A DNA stretch of 10,289 bases from Ruminococcaceae bacterium UBA794 (GCA_002304735.1 DBIU01000110.1:28536-38824), one strand, 5' to 3'. Positions 1 to 6,066 are shown, numbered from the stretch's first letter. A program made the numbers and translations. The notes: generated by a model from the letters alone, not told the origin.

Positions 1-96
1 AAAACCGGCGCTCATTCGGCGAAAACGCCGCTGAGTAACCTGCTGAATTACGGATTAAGGGAAAATGCCGCGCTGTTTGCGGCTTGTGTAGGATAA
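1..96 (+). CDS. 3' end of an unidentified gene (partial, cut by window edge)
   Basis: Frame 1 is open from the first base to a TAA at 94-96 and gives a 31-residue C-terminal fragment that includes LSNLLNYGLRENAALFAACVG before the stop. It is alanine and leucine rich and looks like a helical end of a globular protein. That is too little to name a family. The ABC-F gene begins 16 bases after its stop with its own ribosome site and no terminator between them, so the two are probably co-transcribed. The open frame, the in-phase stop and the operon-like spacing are seen. That it is a real gene is inferred. Confidence 0.55.
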   Translation, partial: KTGAHSAKTPLSNLLNYGLRENAALFAACVG

Positions 97-112
97 ATAA
101 AGGAGAATTGCA

Positions 113-1726
113 TTGATAACGGTATCGGACGTCGCCGTTTCATTCGGCGGACAGGTTTTATTCAAGAACGTTGACTTGAAGTTCACTTCGGGCAACTGTT
201 ATGGCGTAATCGGCGCGAACGGCGCGGGAAAATCGACCTTTCTGAAGGTGCTTTGCGGCGAGCTTGAGCCGACAAAGGGCAGCGTTACAAAGCCCGAAAA
301 TCTTCGTATGTCGGTTCTGAGCCAAGACCACTACGCTTTTGACGAGTACACGGTGCTTGATACCGTGATTATGGGCAACAAGCGGCTTTACGAGATAATG
401 AAGGAAAAGGACGCGCTCTACGCAAAGGAGGATTTCTCGGACGAGGACGGCGAAAAAGCGTCCGCGCTCGAGGCGGAATTTGCCGAGCTTAACGGCTGGG
501 AAGCGGAAAGCGACGCTTCAAAGCTTATTCAGGGGCTTGGGCTTCCCGAGGAGCTTCTGTATCAGAGTATGTCGGGTCTTGCGGGCAACGAGAGAGTAAA
601 GGTGCTTCTGGCGCGCTGTCTTTTCGGAAATCCCGATATTATCCTTATGGACGAGCCGACGAACCATCTCGACGTTGACGCTGTTGCGTGGCTTGAGGAC
701 TTCCTCGCGGATTATTTCGGAACGGTAATCGTGGTTTCGCACGACCGCCACTTCTTAAATAACGTCTGCACGCATATTGTCGATATCGACTACGGCAAAA
801 TCAAGATGTACGTCGGAAACTACGAGTTCTGGTACGAAAGCTCGCAGCTTATTCAGCGTATGATTAAGCAGCAGAACAAGAAGGCCGAGGAAAAAATCAA
901 GGAGCTTCAGAACTTTATCGCGCGATTCTCGGCGAACAAGTCAAAGTCAAAGCAGGCGACGTCGCGCAGAAAGCTGCTTGACAAGCTGACCGTCGAGGAG
1001 CTTCCCGCAAGCTCGAGAAAATATCCGTATATCGGCTTCGATATGGAACGCGAGGCGGGAAAGGATATTTTGCAGGTTACGGGGCTGTCAAAGACGATTG
1101 ACGGCGTAAAGGTGCTGAATAACGTTTCGTTTACCGTTGGAAAGGGCGATAAAATCGCGTTTGTAGGCGCGAACGAAATCGCCGTGACGACGCTTTTCAA
1201 GATACTCACGGAGGAAATCAAGCCCGATGAAGGCACTTTCAAGTGGGGCGGCACGATAACCGTTTCCTACTTCCCGAACGACAACAGCGCGTATTTCAAC
1301 GGCTGCGAGCTGTCAATCCTCGATTGGATGCGGCAGTATTCCAAGGACGAAACAGAGAGCTATCTGCGCGGATTTTTGGGAAGAATGTTGTTTTCGGGCG
1401 ACGACGTATTCAAGCCGGTTAAGGTGCTTTCGGGAGGCGAAAAGGTGCGCTGTATGTTCTCGCGAATGATGCTTTTCAAGAGCAACGTGCTTATTCTCGA
1501 CAGACCGACAAACCACCTCGACCTCGAGAGCATAACCGCCGTGAACAACGGACTCTCGGAGTTTAAGGGAAACCTGCTTTTCGCGACGCACGACCTTGAA
1601 ATACTTGAAACCGCGGCGAACAGAATAATCGAAATAACCGAGGACGGCTGCTTTGACCGTTCGGGAACTTATGAGGAATACGCCGAGTGGCGCAGGGAAA
1701 ACGTCGGCGGAACGCTTACAATCTGA
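113..1726 (+). CDS. ABC-F family ATP-binding protein, YkpA/YbiT type
   Basis: A soluble tandem ATPase of 537 residues. ABC-F proteins bind the ribosomal E site and remodel stalled or antibiotic-bound ribosomes; no membrane segments are present. The first nucleotide-binding domain has Walker A GANGAGKST at 34-42, a degenerate signature MSGLAGNERVK near 153-163, Walker B ending DEPTNHLD at 180-187 and the H-loop histidine at 210. A charged linker at about 245-305 is the P-site tRNA interaction region of the family. The second domain keeps LSGGEKVR (439-446) and H493, but its Walker A reads GANEIAVTT (352-360) with valine at the lysine position. Its Walker B reads LDRPTNHLD, with arginine R464 where the catalytic glutamate belongs. 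The start is TTG at 113, seven bases after AGGAG at 101-105. The subfamily is inferred from FKWGG and LDLESITAVNNGL-type motifs. An antibiotic-resistance role cannot be claimed. Confidence 0.93.
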   Translation: MITVSDVAVSFGGQVLFKNVDLKFTSGNCYGVIGANGAGKSTFLKVLCGELEPTKGSVTKPENLRMSVLSQDHYAFDEYTVLDTVIMGNKRLYEIMKEKDALYAKEDFSDEDGEKASALEAEFAELNGWEAESDASKLIQGLGLPEELLYQSMSGLAGNERVKVLLARCLFGNPDIILMDEPTNHLDVDAVAWLEDFLADYFGTVIVVSHDRHFLNNVCTHIVDIDYGKIKMYVGNYEFWYESSQLIQRMIKQQNKKAEEKIKELQNFIARFSANKSKSKQATSRRKLLDKLTVEELPASSRKYPYIGFDMEREAGKDILQVTGLSKTIDGVKVLNNVSFTVGKGDKIAFVGANEIAVTTLFKILTEEIKPDEGTFKWGGTITVSYFPNDNSAYFNGCELSILDWMRQYSKDETESYLRGFLGRMLFSGDDVFKPVKVLSGGEKVRCMFSRMMLFKSNVLILDRPTNHLDLESITAVNNGLSEFKGNLLFATHDLEILETAANRIIEITEDGCFDRSGTYEEYAEWRRENVGGTLTI

Positions 1727-1731
1727 TAATT

Positions 1732-2691
1732 ATGAATTATATTATACTTGACCTTGAGTGGAATCAGGCGATGAACGGAAGCTTGATTTTGAGAACTCCC
1801 GTTGTGCTGTACGGCGAGGTTATCCAAATCGGCGCCGTAAAAACGGACGAGAGTTTTAATCTCATAGATAAGCTGAAAATAAACGTAAAGCCGAAATTCT
1901 ACAAGAAAATGAACCCATACGTTGAGAAAATCACGGGGATTACCGCGGCGGAGCTTTCGGACTGTGAAACGTTTCCGCAGGCTTTTCGGCGGTTTTCGGA
2001 GTGGTGCGGCGAGGAATTTCGCGTGATAACGTGGGGATTTGACGATATCGGGATACTCTGCGATAATCTGCGCGTTCACGGCGAAAACGAGGTTTTCGGG
2101 AGAAATTACATTAATCTTCAGCTTATTTTCAACCGCCAGACAGCCTCAGAGCATCTTCAGTGCGCGCTTTCATCGGCTGCGGAGAAGCTTGGAATACCGA
2201 TTGACGTGCAGGTTCACGACGCGGCGAACGACGCTTTTCTCACATACGAGGTGCTGAAAAAGCTTGATATGGTAAAAGGTATCGCGGAATACGCGGAAAT
2301 GTCCTCGACAGCGGCCGCCGTGCCGATTGTTAAGGAGTATTTCGACCATGCGGACGGCGATAATATCGTGCGCGACAGGCGCGTAAACGAGCTGCCCTGT
2401 CCCGTCTGCGACAAGAAAACAAGGCTTCGCGAGTGGATTTTCAGCAACAAAAGAGCGTGCAGAACGCTTGCGGAGTGCGATGAACACGGCGCATTTCTCG
2501 TGAAGCTAAAGGCGGCGCGGATTGCCGATAATAATTACACGATAACGCGCTCCGTTTACGCGGCGAAAGACGAGGATATCGCGTCCTACGAGCGAAAGCT
2601 GCTTAAGAAAAAAGAGGCTTTGGAACGCAGAAAAAACGCCGAAAAGAAGAAAGCGGAGGAAAAAATTGAAGAAAAGCACGATATTGTTTGA
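1732..2691 (+). CDS. DEDDh 3'-5' exonuclease with C-terminal Cys-rich module
   Basis: A 319-residue protein with an RNase T/DNA polymerase III epsilon-like exonuclease fold at about 1-180. Exo I is DLEW (D7, E9), Exo II falls at WGFDD (D104/D105), and Exo III is HDAAND (H162, D167). This H-x4-D spacing defines the DEDDh class, which uses two metal ions to remove nucleotides from 3' ends. After it come CPVC (223-226), C243, C249 and H252, a possible zinc-binding ribbon, and then a lysine/glutamate-rich helix from about 285 to the end. The ATG at 1732 is chosen because the DLEW strand must start near the N-terminus. It lies 5 bases after the ABC-F stop with no good Shine-Dalgarno site, so translational coupling is likely. 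Whether RNA or DNA is the substrate cannot be read from the sequence. Confidence 0.88.
   Translation: MNYIILDLEWNQAMNGSLILRTPVVLYGEVIQIGAVKTDESFNLIDKLKINVKPKFYKKMNPYVEKITGITAAELSDCETFPQAFRRFSEWCGEEFRVITWGFDDIGILCDNLRVHGENEVFGRNYINLQLIFNRQTASEHLQCALSSAAEKLGIPIDVQVHDAANDAFLTYEVLKKLDMVKGIAEYAEMSSTAAAVPIVKEYFDHADGDNIVRDRRVNELPCPVCDKKTRLREWIFSNKRACRTLAECDEHGAFLVKLKAARIADNNYTITRSVYAAKDEDIASYERKLLKKKEALERRKNAEKKKAEEKIEEKHDIV
2655..2660 (+). promoter_or_regulatory. Ribosome binding site for the HAD hydrolase
   Basis: GGAGGA lies inside the lysine-rich 3' end of the exonuclease gene, five bases before a TTG at 2666. It decides the start of the next gene, since the following ATG would fall inside HAD motif I. 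Confidence 0.75.
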
Positions 2692-3376
2692 TATGGACGG
2701 AACGCTCGTTCCGTTCGAGAGCGAGGATTTTCTGAAGCTTTATTTCAAGGGGCTGACGAAAAAGCTCGCGCCGCTCGGCTACGAGCCGAAAAAGACGATT
2801 GACGACCTTTTGGCGGGGACGGCGGCGATGTATAAAAACGACGGTTCGCGGCTCAACAGCGAGGCTTTCTGGGAAACATTCCGCGCGAGAAATTCGGAAT
2901 TGCCCGACGCAAAGCCGCTTTGCGATGATTTTTATGTAAACGAATTTGACGAAACAAAGGCTTCGCTCCGAGAAACGCGCGACCTGAAGCCGATGATGAA
3001 TAGGCTGAAAAACGCAGGATTTGAGCTGATTTTATCGACAAATTCGGTTTTTCCGCTCACGGCGATAAAAACGCGTCTGAAGTGGGTAAATCTCGACGAA
3101 AGCGATTTCCTGCTCGTCACGAATTACGACAACAGCTCGTTCTGCAAGCCAAACCCGAAATTTTTCGCGGAAATTCTCGAAAAAACGGGGAAAACGGCTG
3201 ACGAAAGTATTGTCGTAGGAAATAACGTCAAGGAGGATATTCTCCCCGCGAAAGCGCTTGGTATAGCGACATTTTGGGTTGACGATTATCCCGAAAATCC
3301 CGACGGCGCGGACGTTTCTTCTTTCAATCGGGGAAGTATCGCAAAGGCGGAGAAATTTCTTCTCGGACTTGCATAA
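2666..3376 (+). CDS. HAD-superfamily hydrolase (phosphatase-like)
   Basis: A 236-residue haloacid dehalogenase-superfamily protein, most likely a cytoplasmic phosphatase acting on a small phosphorylated metabolite. Motif I is FDMDGTL, with nucleophile D9 and acid/base D11. A helical C1-type cap fills roughly 16-108. Motif II is LSTNS (T125), motif III lysine is K161 in CKPNP, and motif IV is VGNNVKED (185-191 core). In related proteins motif IV usually reads GND or GD before the final Asp. Here only D191 remains acidic, with N186 and N187 before it. The gene starts with TTG and overlaps the exonuclease gene by 26 bases, so the two are translationally coupled. The substrate is unknown, and the neighbours (ABC-F, exonuclease) do not reveal it. 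Confidence 0.88.
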   Translation: MKKSTILFDMDGTLVPFESEDFLKLYFKGLTKKLAPLGYEPKKTIDDLLAGTAAMYKNDGSRLNSEAFWETFRARNSELPDAKPLCDDFYVNEFDETKASLRETRDLKPMMNRLKNAGFELILSTNSVFPLTAIKTRLKWVNLDESDFLLVTNYDNSSFCKPNPKFFAEILEKTGKTADESIVVGNNVKEDILPAKALGIATFWVDDYPENPDGADVSSFNRGSIAKAEKFLLGLA

Positions 3377-3436
3377 AGCGCGTTAAAACCATTCTTTTCC
3401 GACATTTACAAGCATAGAATGTCGCGAGGTGAGAAA

Positions 3437-3727
3437 ATGGTTTACAGCTTCAACGATTTGAGATGCAAGGAAATCATAAACGTGAAAAACGGCGCAAGAC
3501 TCGGTTATCCCGACGACATTGAGTTCGAGAGCTGCACTGCGAAAATCTGCCGCATAATCGTTTTCGGGAAGTCGAAATTCTTCGGACTTTTCGGGAGAGA
3601 AGAAGATTTATTCATAAAATGGTGCGATATTGAAGTTGTCGGCGAGGATACAATTCTCGTTTCCTGCGATTGTCCGTCAAATTGCCGAAAACAGAGGGGA
3701 AAAGGCTTTGGAAGTTTGTTCAAATAG
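3437..3727 (+). CDS. YlmC/YmxH-family PRC-barrel protein
   Basis: A 96-residue protein with the YlmC/YmxH pattern: an N-terminal FNDLRCKEIINVKNGARLGY segment, an acidic PDDIEF turn, then a beta strand and an IKWCDIEVVGEDTILV strand that completes a PRC-barrel-like fold. Members are small and common in spore-forming Firmicutes, are often annotated as sporulation proteins, and have no well-defined biochemical role. ATG at 3437 is preferred over the in-frame ATG at 3419 because GAGGTGAG (3425-3433) is a ribosome site for it and family members begin at this point. The C-terminus adds a C-x-C-x3-C cluster (C77, C79, C83) and a basic tail. The gene follows the HAD gene by 60 bases and precedes the rpsB promoter. 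Confidence 0.82.
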   Translation: MVYSFNDLRCKEIINVKNGARLGYPDDIEFESCTAKICRIIVFGKSKFFGLFGREEDLFIKWCDIEVVGEDTILVSCDCPSNCRKQRGKGFGSLFK

Positions 3728-3736
3728 ACGAACAAA
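3715..3736 (+). repeat. Inverted repeat at the end of the YlmC-like gene
   Basis: TTTGTTC (3715-3721) and GAACAAA (3730-3736) form a perfect 7-base inverted repeat with an 8-base spacer. It spans the YlmC-like stop codon and ends six bases before the rpsB -35. It is AT rich and no T-run follows, so it is a poor intrinsic terminator. It could be a weak 3'-end structure or an operator, or could arise by chance. Confidence 0.35.
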
Positions 3737-3742
3737 AAGTGC

Positions 3743-3771
3743 TTGTAAAATCAAGGGAAATATGGTATAAT
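3743..3771 (+). promoter_or_regulatory. Sigma-A promoter of rpsB-tsf, extended -10
   Basis: The -35 TTGTAA (3743-3748) and the perfect -10 TATAAT (3766-3771) are separated by 17 bases. A TG at 3763-3764, one base before the -10, makes it an extended -10. This would start transcription near 3778 and leave a leader of about 120 bases before rpsB. Confidence 0.85.
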
Positions 3772-3782
3772 AATTCGGTAAA

Positions 3783-3848
3783 TGTGCGCGGACAGTTCGC
3801 GCATAAATACACACCGCGCGACAGTTTCTCTGCGGTGCGCTTCGGCGC
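3783..3848 (+). promoter_or_regulatory. Structured 5' leader of rpsB (three hairpins)
   Basis: Three stems can be drawn. Hairpin 1 pairs 3783-3790 with 3798-3805 (8 pairs, one G-U) around a loop that is exactly GACAGTT. Hairpin 2 pairs CACCGC (3812-3817) with GCGGTG (3832-3837) around a 14-base loop that also contains GACAGTT (3820-3826). Hairpin 3 is GCGC-TTCG-GCGC (3837-3848), a UUCG tetraloop abutting hairpin 2. The two loop motifs sit in an imperfect direct repeat, GCGCGGACAGTT versus GCGCGACAGTT. Ribosomal protein leaders are often autoregulated by the product, so an S2-responsive element is a reasonable inference. I do not recognise a named RNA family here. Confidence 0.55.
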
Positions 3849-3901
3849 TTGAGAAATGATTTGCGCGGGAGGAATAAAACCAAAAACAGGAGGAAAAACC
3901 C

Positions 3902-4633
3902 ATGGCAGTAGTATCAATGAAACAGCTTCTGGAGGCTGGCGTACACTTCGGTCACCTCACCAAGAGATGGAACCCGAAGATGGCTCCGTATATTTTCACG
4001 GAGAGAAACGGAATTTACATCATCGACCTTCAGAAAACAGTAAGAAAGCTCGACGAGGCTTACAACTTCATTCACGAAACAGCGGCGAACGGCGGCGAAA
4101 TTCTTTTCGTCGGCACCAAGAAGCAGGCGGCGGATTCCATCAAGGAAGAAGCGGTTCGTGCAGGCGCGCACTATGTAAACGCTCGCTGGCTCGGCGGTAT
4201 GATGACCAACTTTAAGACCATTCAGAGAAGAATTAACCGTCTTGAACAGCTCCACACGATGGAAACAGACGGCACTTTCGACCTGCTTCCCAAGAAGGAA
4301 GTCATCAAGCTCAACCTTGAAATCGAGAAGCTTGAGAAGTTCCTCGGCGGTATCAAGAATATGAAGAAGCTCCCCGGCGCGCTGTTCGTTGTTGACCCGC
4401 GCAAGGAGAAGATTGCGGTTTCCGAGGCTAGAAAGCTCGGTATTCCCGTTGTTGCAATCGTAGACACGAACTGCGACCCCGATGAAATCGACTATGTAAT
4501 CCCCGGCAACGACGACGCTATCCGCGCTGTAAAGCTTATCGCAGGCGCAATGGCGGACGCTATCATTTCCGCAAATCAGGGCAAGACCGAAGCAGAGGCT
4601 GCCGAGGCGGAAGAAGCTCAGACTGAGGAATAA
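3902..4633 (+). CDS. rpsB: 30S ribosomal protein S2
   Basis: A 243-residue S2 protein, normal length for Firmicutes, that assembles late on the 30S subunit between head and body. Family signatures are LLEAGVHFGH (9-18), RWNPKMAPYIF, ARWLGGMMTNF (94-104), LPGALFVVDP (157-166) and IPVVAIVDTNCDPDEIDYVIPGND split across 181-204. The C-terminus is a low-complexity Glu/Ala tail, as in many S2 proteins. ATG at 3902 follows AGGAGG (3888-3893) by 8 bases, and a second purine-rich GGGAGGA lies at 3867-3873. Tsf follows after 22 bases, the widespread rpsB-tsf pair. Expression is driven by the promoter at 3743 through a structured leader. Confidence 0.98.
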   Translation: MAVVSMKQLLEAGVHFGHLTKRWNPKMAPYIFTERNGIYIIDLQKTVRKLDEAYNFIHETAANGGEILFVGTKKQAADSIKEEAVRAGAHYVNARWLGGMMTNFKTIQRRINRLEQLHTMETDGTFDLLPKKEVIKLNLEIEKLEKFLGGIKNMKKLPGALFVVDPRKEKIAVSEARKLGIPVVAIVDTNCDPDEIDYVIPGNDDAIRAVKLIAGAMADAIISANQGKTEAEAAEAEEAQTEE

Positions 4634-4655
4634 TTGAGATATAAGGAGAAAGAAA

Positions 4656-5564
4656 ATGGCTAATGTAACTGCACAGGACGTTAAAGAGCTGCGCGATATG
4701 ACCGGCTGCGGAATGATGGACTGCAAGAGAGCGCTCATCGAAGCCGACGGCAACCGCGACGAAGCTGTTAAAATTCTTCGTGAAAAGGGACTCGCAAAGG
4801 CTGCCAAGAAGGCGGGCAGAATTGCCGCAGAGGGCGTAGTTAAGGCTATGACCAGAGGCAATATCGGCGTTGTTGCCGAAATCAACTGCGAAACCGATTT
4901 CTGCGCGAAGTCCGATAAGTTCCTCGCAATGGTTGAGGAGATTGCAAATACTATTCTCGATAATGACGCTGCGGACCCCGACGCTCTTATGGATTGCACG
5001 GTTTCCGGCACAAACGAGAAGGTTTCCGAGTACCTCACAAACAAGATTGCGACAATCGGCGAGAACATCAAAATCCGCCGTTTCGCAAAGATGGAAGGCA
5101 CTCTTATCGCTTATATGCACGACGGCGGCAGACTCGGCACGCTCGTAAAGATTGTTACCGACAAGCCCGAGGACGCTGAGGTTCTCGCGTGCGGAAAGAA
5201 CGTCGCTCTCCAGGTAACGGCTCTCGGCGCTCAGTATGTAAGCAAGGATACCGTTCCCGCAGAGGTTCTCGCAAACGAGAAAGAGGTTCAGACCAAGCTC
5301 GTTGAGCAGGAAGGCAAGCCCGCAAACGTTGCGGAGAAGATTGTTGAAGGACGTATGAGAAAGTTCTTCGAGGAAGTTTGCCTGCTTGACCAGAAGTACT
5401 TCAAGGACGACACTATGAGCGTTGGCAAGTACGTTCAGTCCGTTGAAAAGGCGCAGGGCTGCTCTATCAAGGTTGACAGCTTCGTTCGTTACGAGCGCGG
5501 CGAGGGCATTGAGAAGAAGCAGGACGACTTTGCGGCTGAAGTTGAGGCAATGGTGAAGAAATAA
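4656..5564 (+). CDS. tsf: Elongation factor Ts
   Basis: A 302-residue guanine-nucleotide exchange factor that regenerates EF-Tu-GTP during translation. The N-terminal UBA-like domain (1-55) carries ELRDMTGCGMMDCKRAL (11-27). The core follows with INCETDFCA (76-84), where T80-D81-F82 is the TDF motif that contacts EF-Tu and expels magnesium. The rest is the dimerisation/core region ending in a KK tail. The usual TGAG of the first motif is TGCG here, a mild variation. The ribosome site AAGGAG at 4643-4648 is well placed. It is co-transcribed with rpsB and ends at a strong terminator 23 bases downstream, so pyrH and frr, which often follow, are not part of this operon. Confidence 0.98.
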   Translation: MANVTAQDVKELRDMTGCGMMDCKRALIEADGNRDEAVKILREKGLAKAAKKAGRIAAEGVVKAMTRGNIGVVAEINCETDFCAKSDKFLAMVEEIANTILDNDAADPDALMDCTVSGTNEKVSEYLTNKIATIGENIKIRRFAKMEGTLIAYMHDGGRLGTLVKIVTDKPEDAEVLACGKNVALQVTALGAQYVSKDTVPAEVLANEKEVQTKLVEQEGKPANVAEKIVEGRMRKFFEEVCLLDQKYFKDDTMSVGKYVQSVEKAQGCSIKVDSFVRYERGEGIEKKQDDFAAEVEAMVKK

Positions 5565-5586
5565 GTCCGATTTCGGAGAAATACAG

Positions 5587-5614
5587 ACCTCCCCGTTTGC
5601 GCGGGGAGGTTTTT
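5587..5614 (+). terminator. Intrinsic terminator of rpsB-tsf
   Basis: ACCTCCCCG (5587-5595) pairs perfectly with CGGGGAGGT (5602-5610) around a six-base loop, followed by TTTTCGTT. It is a classic Rho-independent terminator 22 bases after the tsf stop. Confidence 0.93.
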
Positions 5615-5627
5615 CGTTAAAAAAACG

Positions 5628-5649
5628 CCCCCGAACAGATTTTCGGGGG
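5628..5649 (-). terminator. Intrinsic terminator of spoIIID, probably bidirectional
   Basis: CCCCCGAA (5628-5635) pairs with TTCGGGGG (5642-5649) around a six-base loop. On the minus strand it is followed by CG and seven Ts, eight bases after the spoIIID stop. On the plus strand it is followed by AATTTTTGTTATTTTT, so it can also back up the tsf terminator. Confidence 0.88.
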
Positions 5650-5657
5650 AATTTTTG

Positions 5658-5945
5658 TTATTTTTGTCCAACGGCGAGCCTTTTGCTCTTGAGCGCTTGA
5701 TATTTCTGCTTTGTCGCCTCGCCGCCGCGGATATGGCGTTCCTGCTTATTTTTGTCGAGAACAGCCTTAACCTCGTCAAAAAGCCGTTTGTTTGCCTTTT
5801 CGAGCTTTGTGGTTATATCCTGATGAACCGTGCTTTTGCTGATTCCGAACTGTTTTGCGGTACTTCTTACGGTAGCGTTGTTCTGCACGATATAATTTCC
5901 GAGAATGACGCATCTTTCTTCGCTTCCTTCGCCGTAGTGCTTCAA
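5658..5945 (-). CDS. spoIIID: Sporulation transcriptional regulator SpoIIID
   Basis: A 95-residue DNA-binding protein that in Bacillus and Clostridia acts in the mother cell, turning SigE-regulon genes on or off and helping switch to the SigK stage. The helix-turn-helix spans about 24-45 (NATVRSTAKQFGISKSTVHQ), a near-signature SpoIIID sequence. The conserved basic C-terminal element ERHIRGGEATKQKY follows at 69-82. The start chosen is TTG at 5945, with AAAGGGGG seven bases upstream on the minus strand. This gives a length close to the 93 residues of the Bacillus protein. An upstream ATG at 5984 would add 13 residues with no family support. It is monocistronic, convergent with tsf, and has its own terminator and a SigE-like promoter. 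Confidence 0.96.
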   Translation of the reverse strand: MKHYGEGSEERCVILGNYIVQNNATVRSTAKQFGISKSTVHQDITTKLEKANKRLFDEVKAVLDKNKQERHIRGGEATKQKYQALKSKRLAVGQK

Positions 5946-5952
5946 TGAAATA

Positions 5953-5960
5953 CCCCCTTT
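5953..5960 (-). promoter_or_regulatory. Ribosome binding site of spoIIID
   Basis: On the minus strand AAAGGGGG lies seven bases before TTG at 5945. It is the main reason for choosing that start over the ATG at 5984. Confidence 0.7.
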
Positions 5961-5990
5961 TATGAGCATTTTGCAGTCGCTCAACAGTAA

Positions 5991-6019
5991 ATACTATGTT
6001 CGGAATGTACGGTTTATGA
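5991..6019 (-). promoter_or_regulatory. Putative SigE promoter of spoIIID
   Basis: On the minus strand a -35-like TCATAAA (6019-6013) and a -10-like CATAGTAT (5998-5991) are separated by exactly 14 bases. The Bacillus SigE consensus is roughly KMATATT, 14 bases, CATACANT, so this matches in spacing and in most positions. SpoIIID is a known SigE-dependent gene in Bacillus, which supports the call. The predicted start near 5984 leaves a leader of about 40 bases. Confidence 0.6.
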
Positions 6020-6021
6020 TT

Positions 6022-6031
6022 GCGGACAAAT
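6022..6031 (+). promoter_or_regulatory. Possible SpoIIID binding site in its own upstream region
   Basis: GCGGACAAAT matches the core RRACARNY of the Bacillus SpoIIID consensus WWRRACARNY, missing only the two leading W positions. It lies just upstream of the putative SigE -35 of spoIIID. A second near match, ATTGACAATT (6037-6046, nine of ten), overlaps the -35 of the divergent operon. Any TTGACA box partly resembles the consensus, so the second could be coincidental. Confidence 0.3.
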
Positions 6032-6037
6032 TCGCTA

Positions 6038-6066
6038 TTGACAATTGAGCGGGAAAAAGTTATAAT
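6038..6066 (+). promoter_or_regulatory. Sigma-A promoter of the PLP-enzyme operon
   Basis: TTGACA (6038-6043) and TATAAT (6061-6066) are both perfect consensus and are separated by 17 bases. Transcription would begin near 6073, which rules out upstream in-frame starts and supports the ATG at 6101. Confidence 0.9.

Noticed and set aside
1687..1731. Upstream in-frame extension of the exonuclease
   Set aside because: The extra residues overlap the ABC-F 3' end and would push the first catalytic strand away from the N-terminus, where the family has it.
3392..3420. Possible SigE promoter for the YlmC-like gene (CATAGAAT at 3413-3420) and the GACATT/AATGTC inverted repeat around it (3401-3423)
   Set aside because: The -10 is close to the SigE consensus, but no convincing -35 lies 14-15 bases upstream and the 6-base inverted repeat is short, so neither is called.
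3670..3852. A 60-codon open frame across the rpsB promoter
   Set aside because: It overlaps the YlmC-like 3' end, the promoter boxes and the leader hairpins, and it lacks a ribosome site.
3914..5101. A 395-codon open frame on the minus strand across rpsB and tsf
   Set aside because: It lies entirely antisense to two certain, highly conserved genes, has a low-complexity Ser/Leu/Ala composition and no recognisable family. It is a by-product of codon bias in the real genes.
5655..5948. A 97-codon plus-strand open frame opposite spoIIID
   Set aside because: It is fully antisense to a clearly recognised SpoIIID, starts inside the terminator region and has no ribosome site or family signature.
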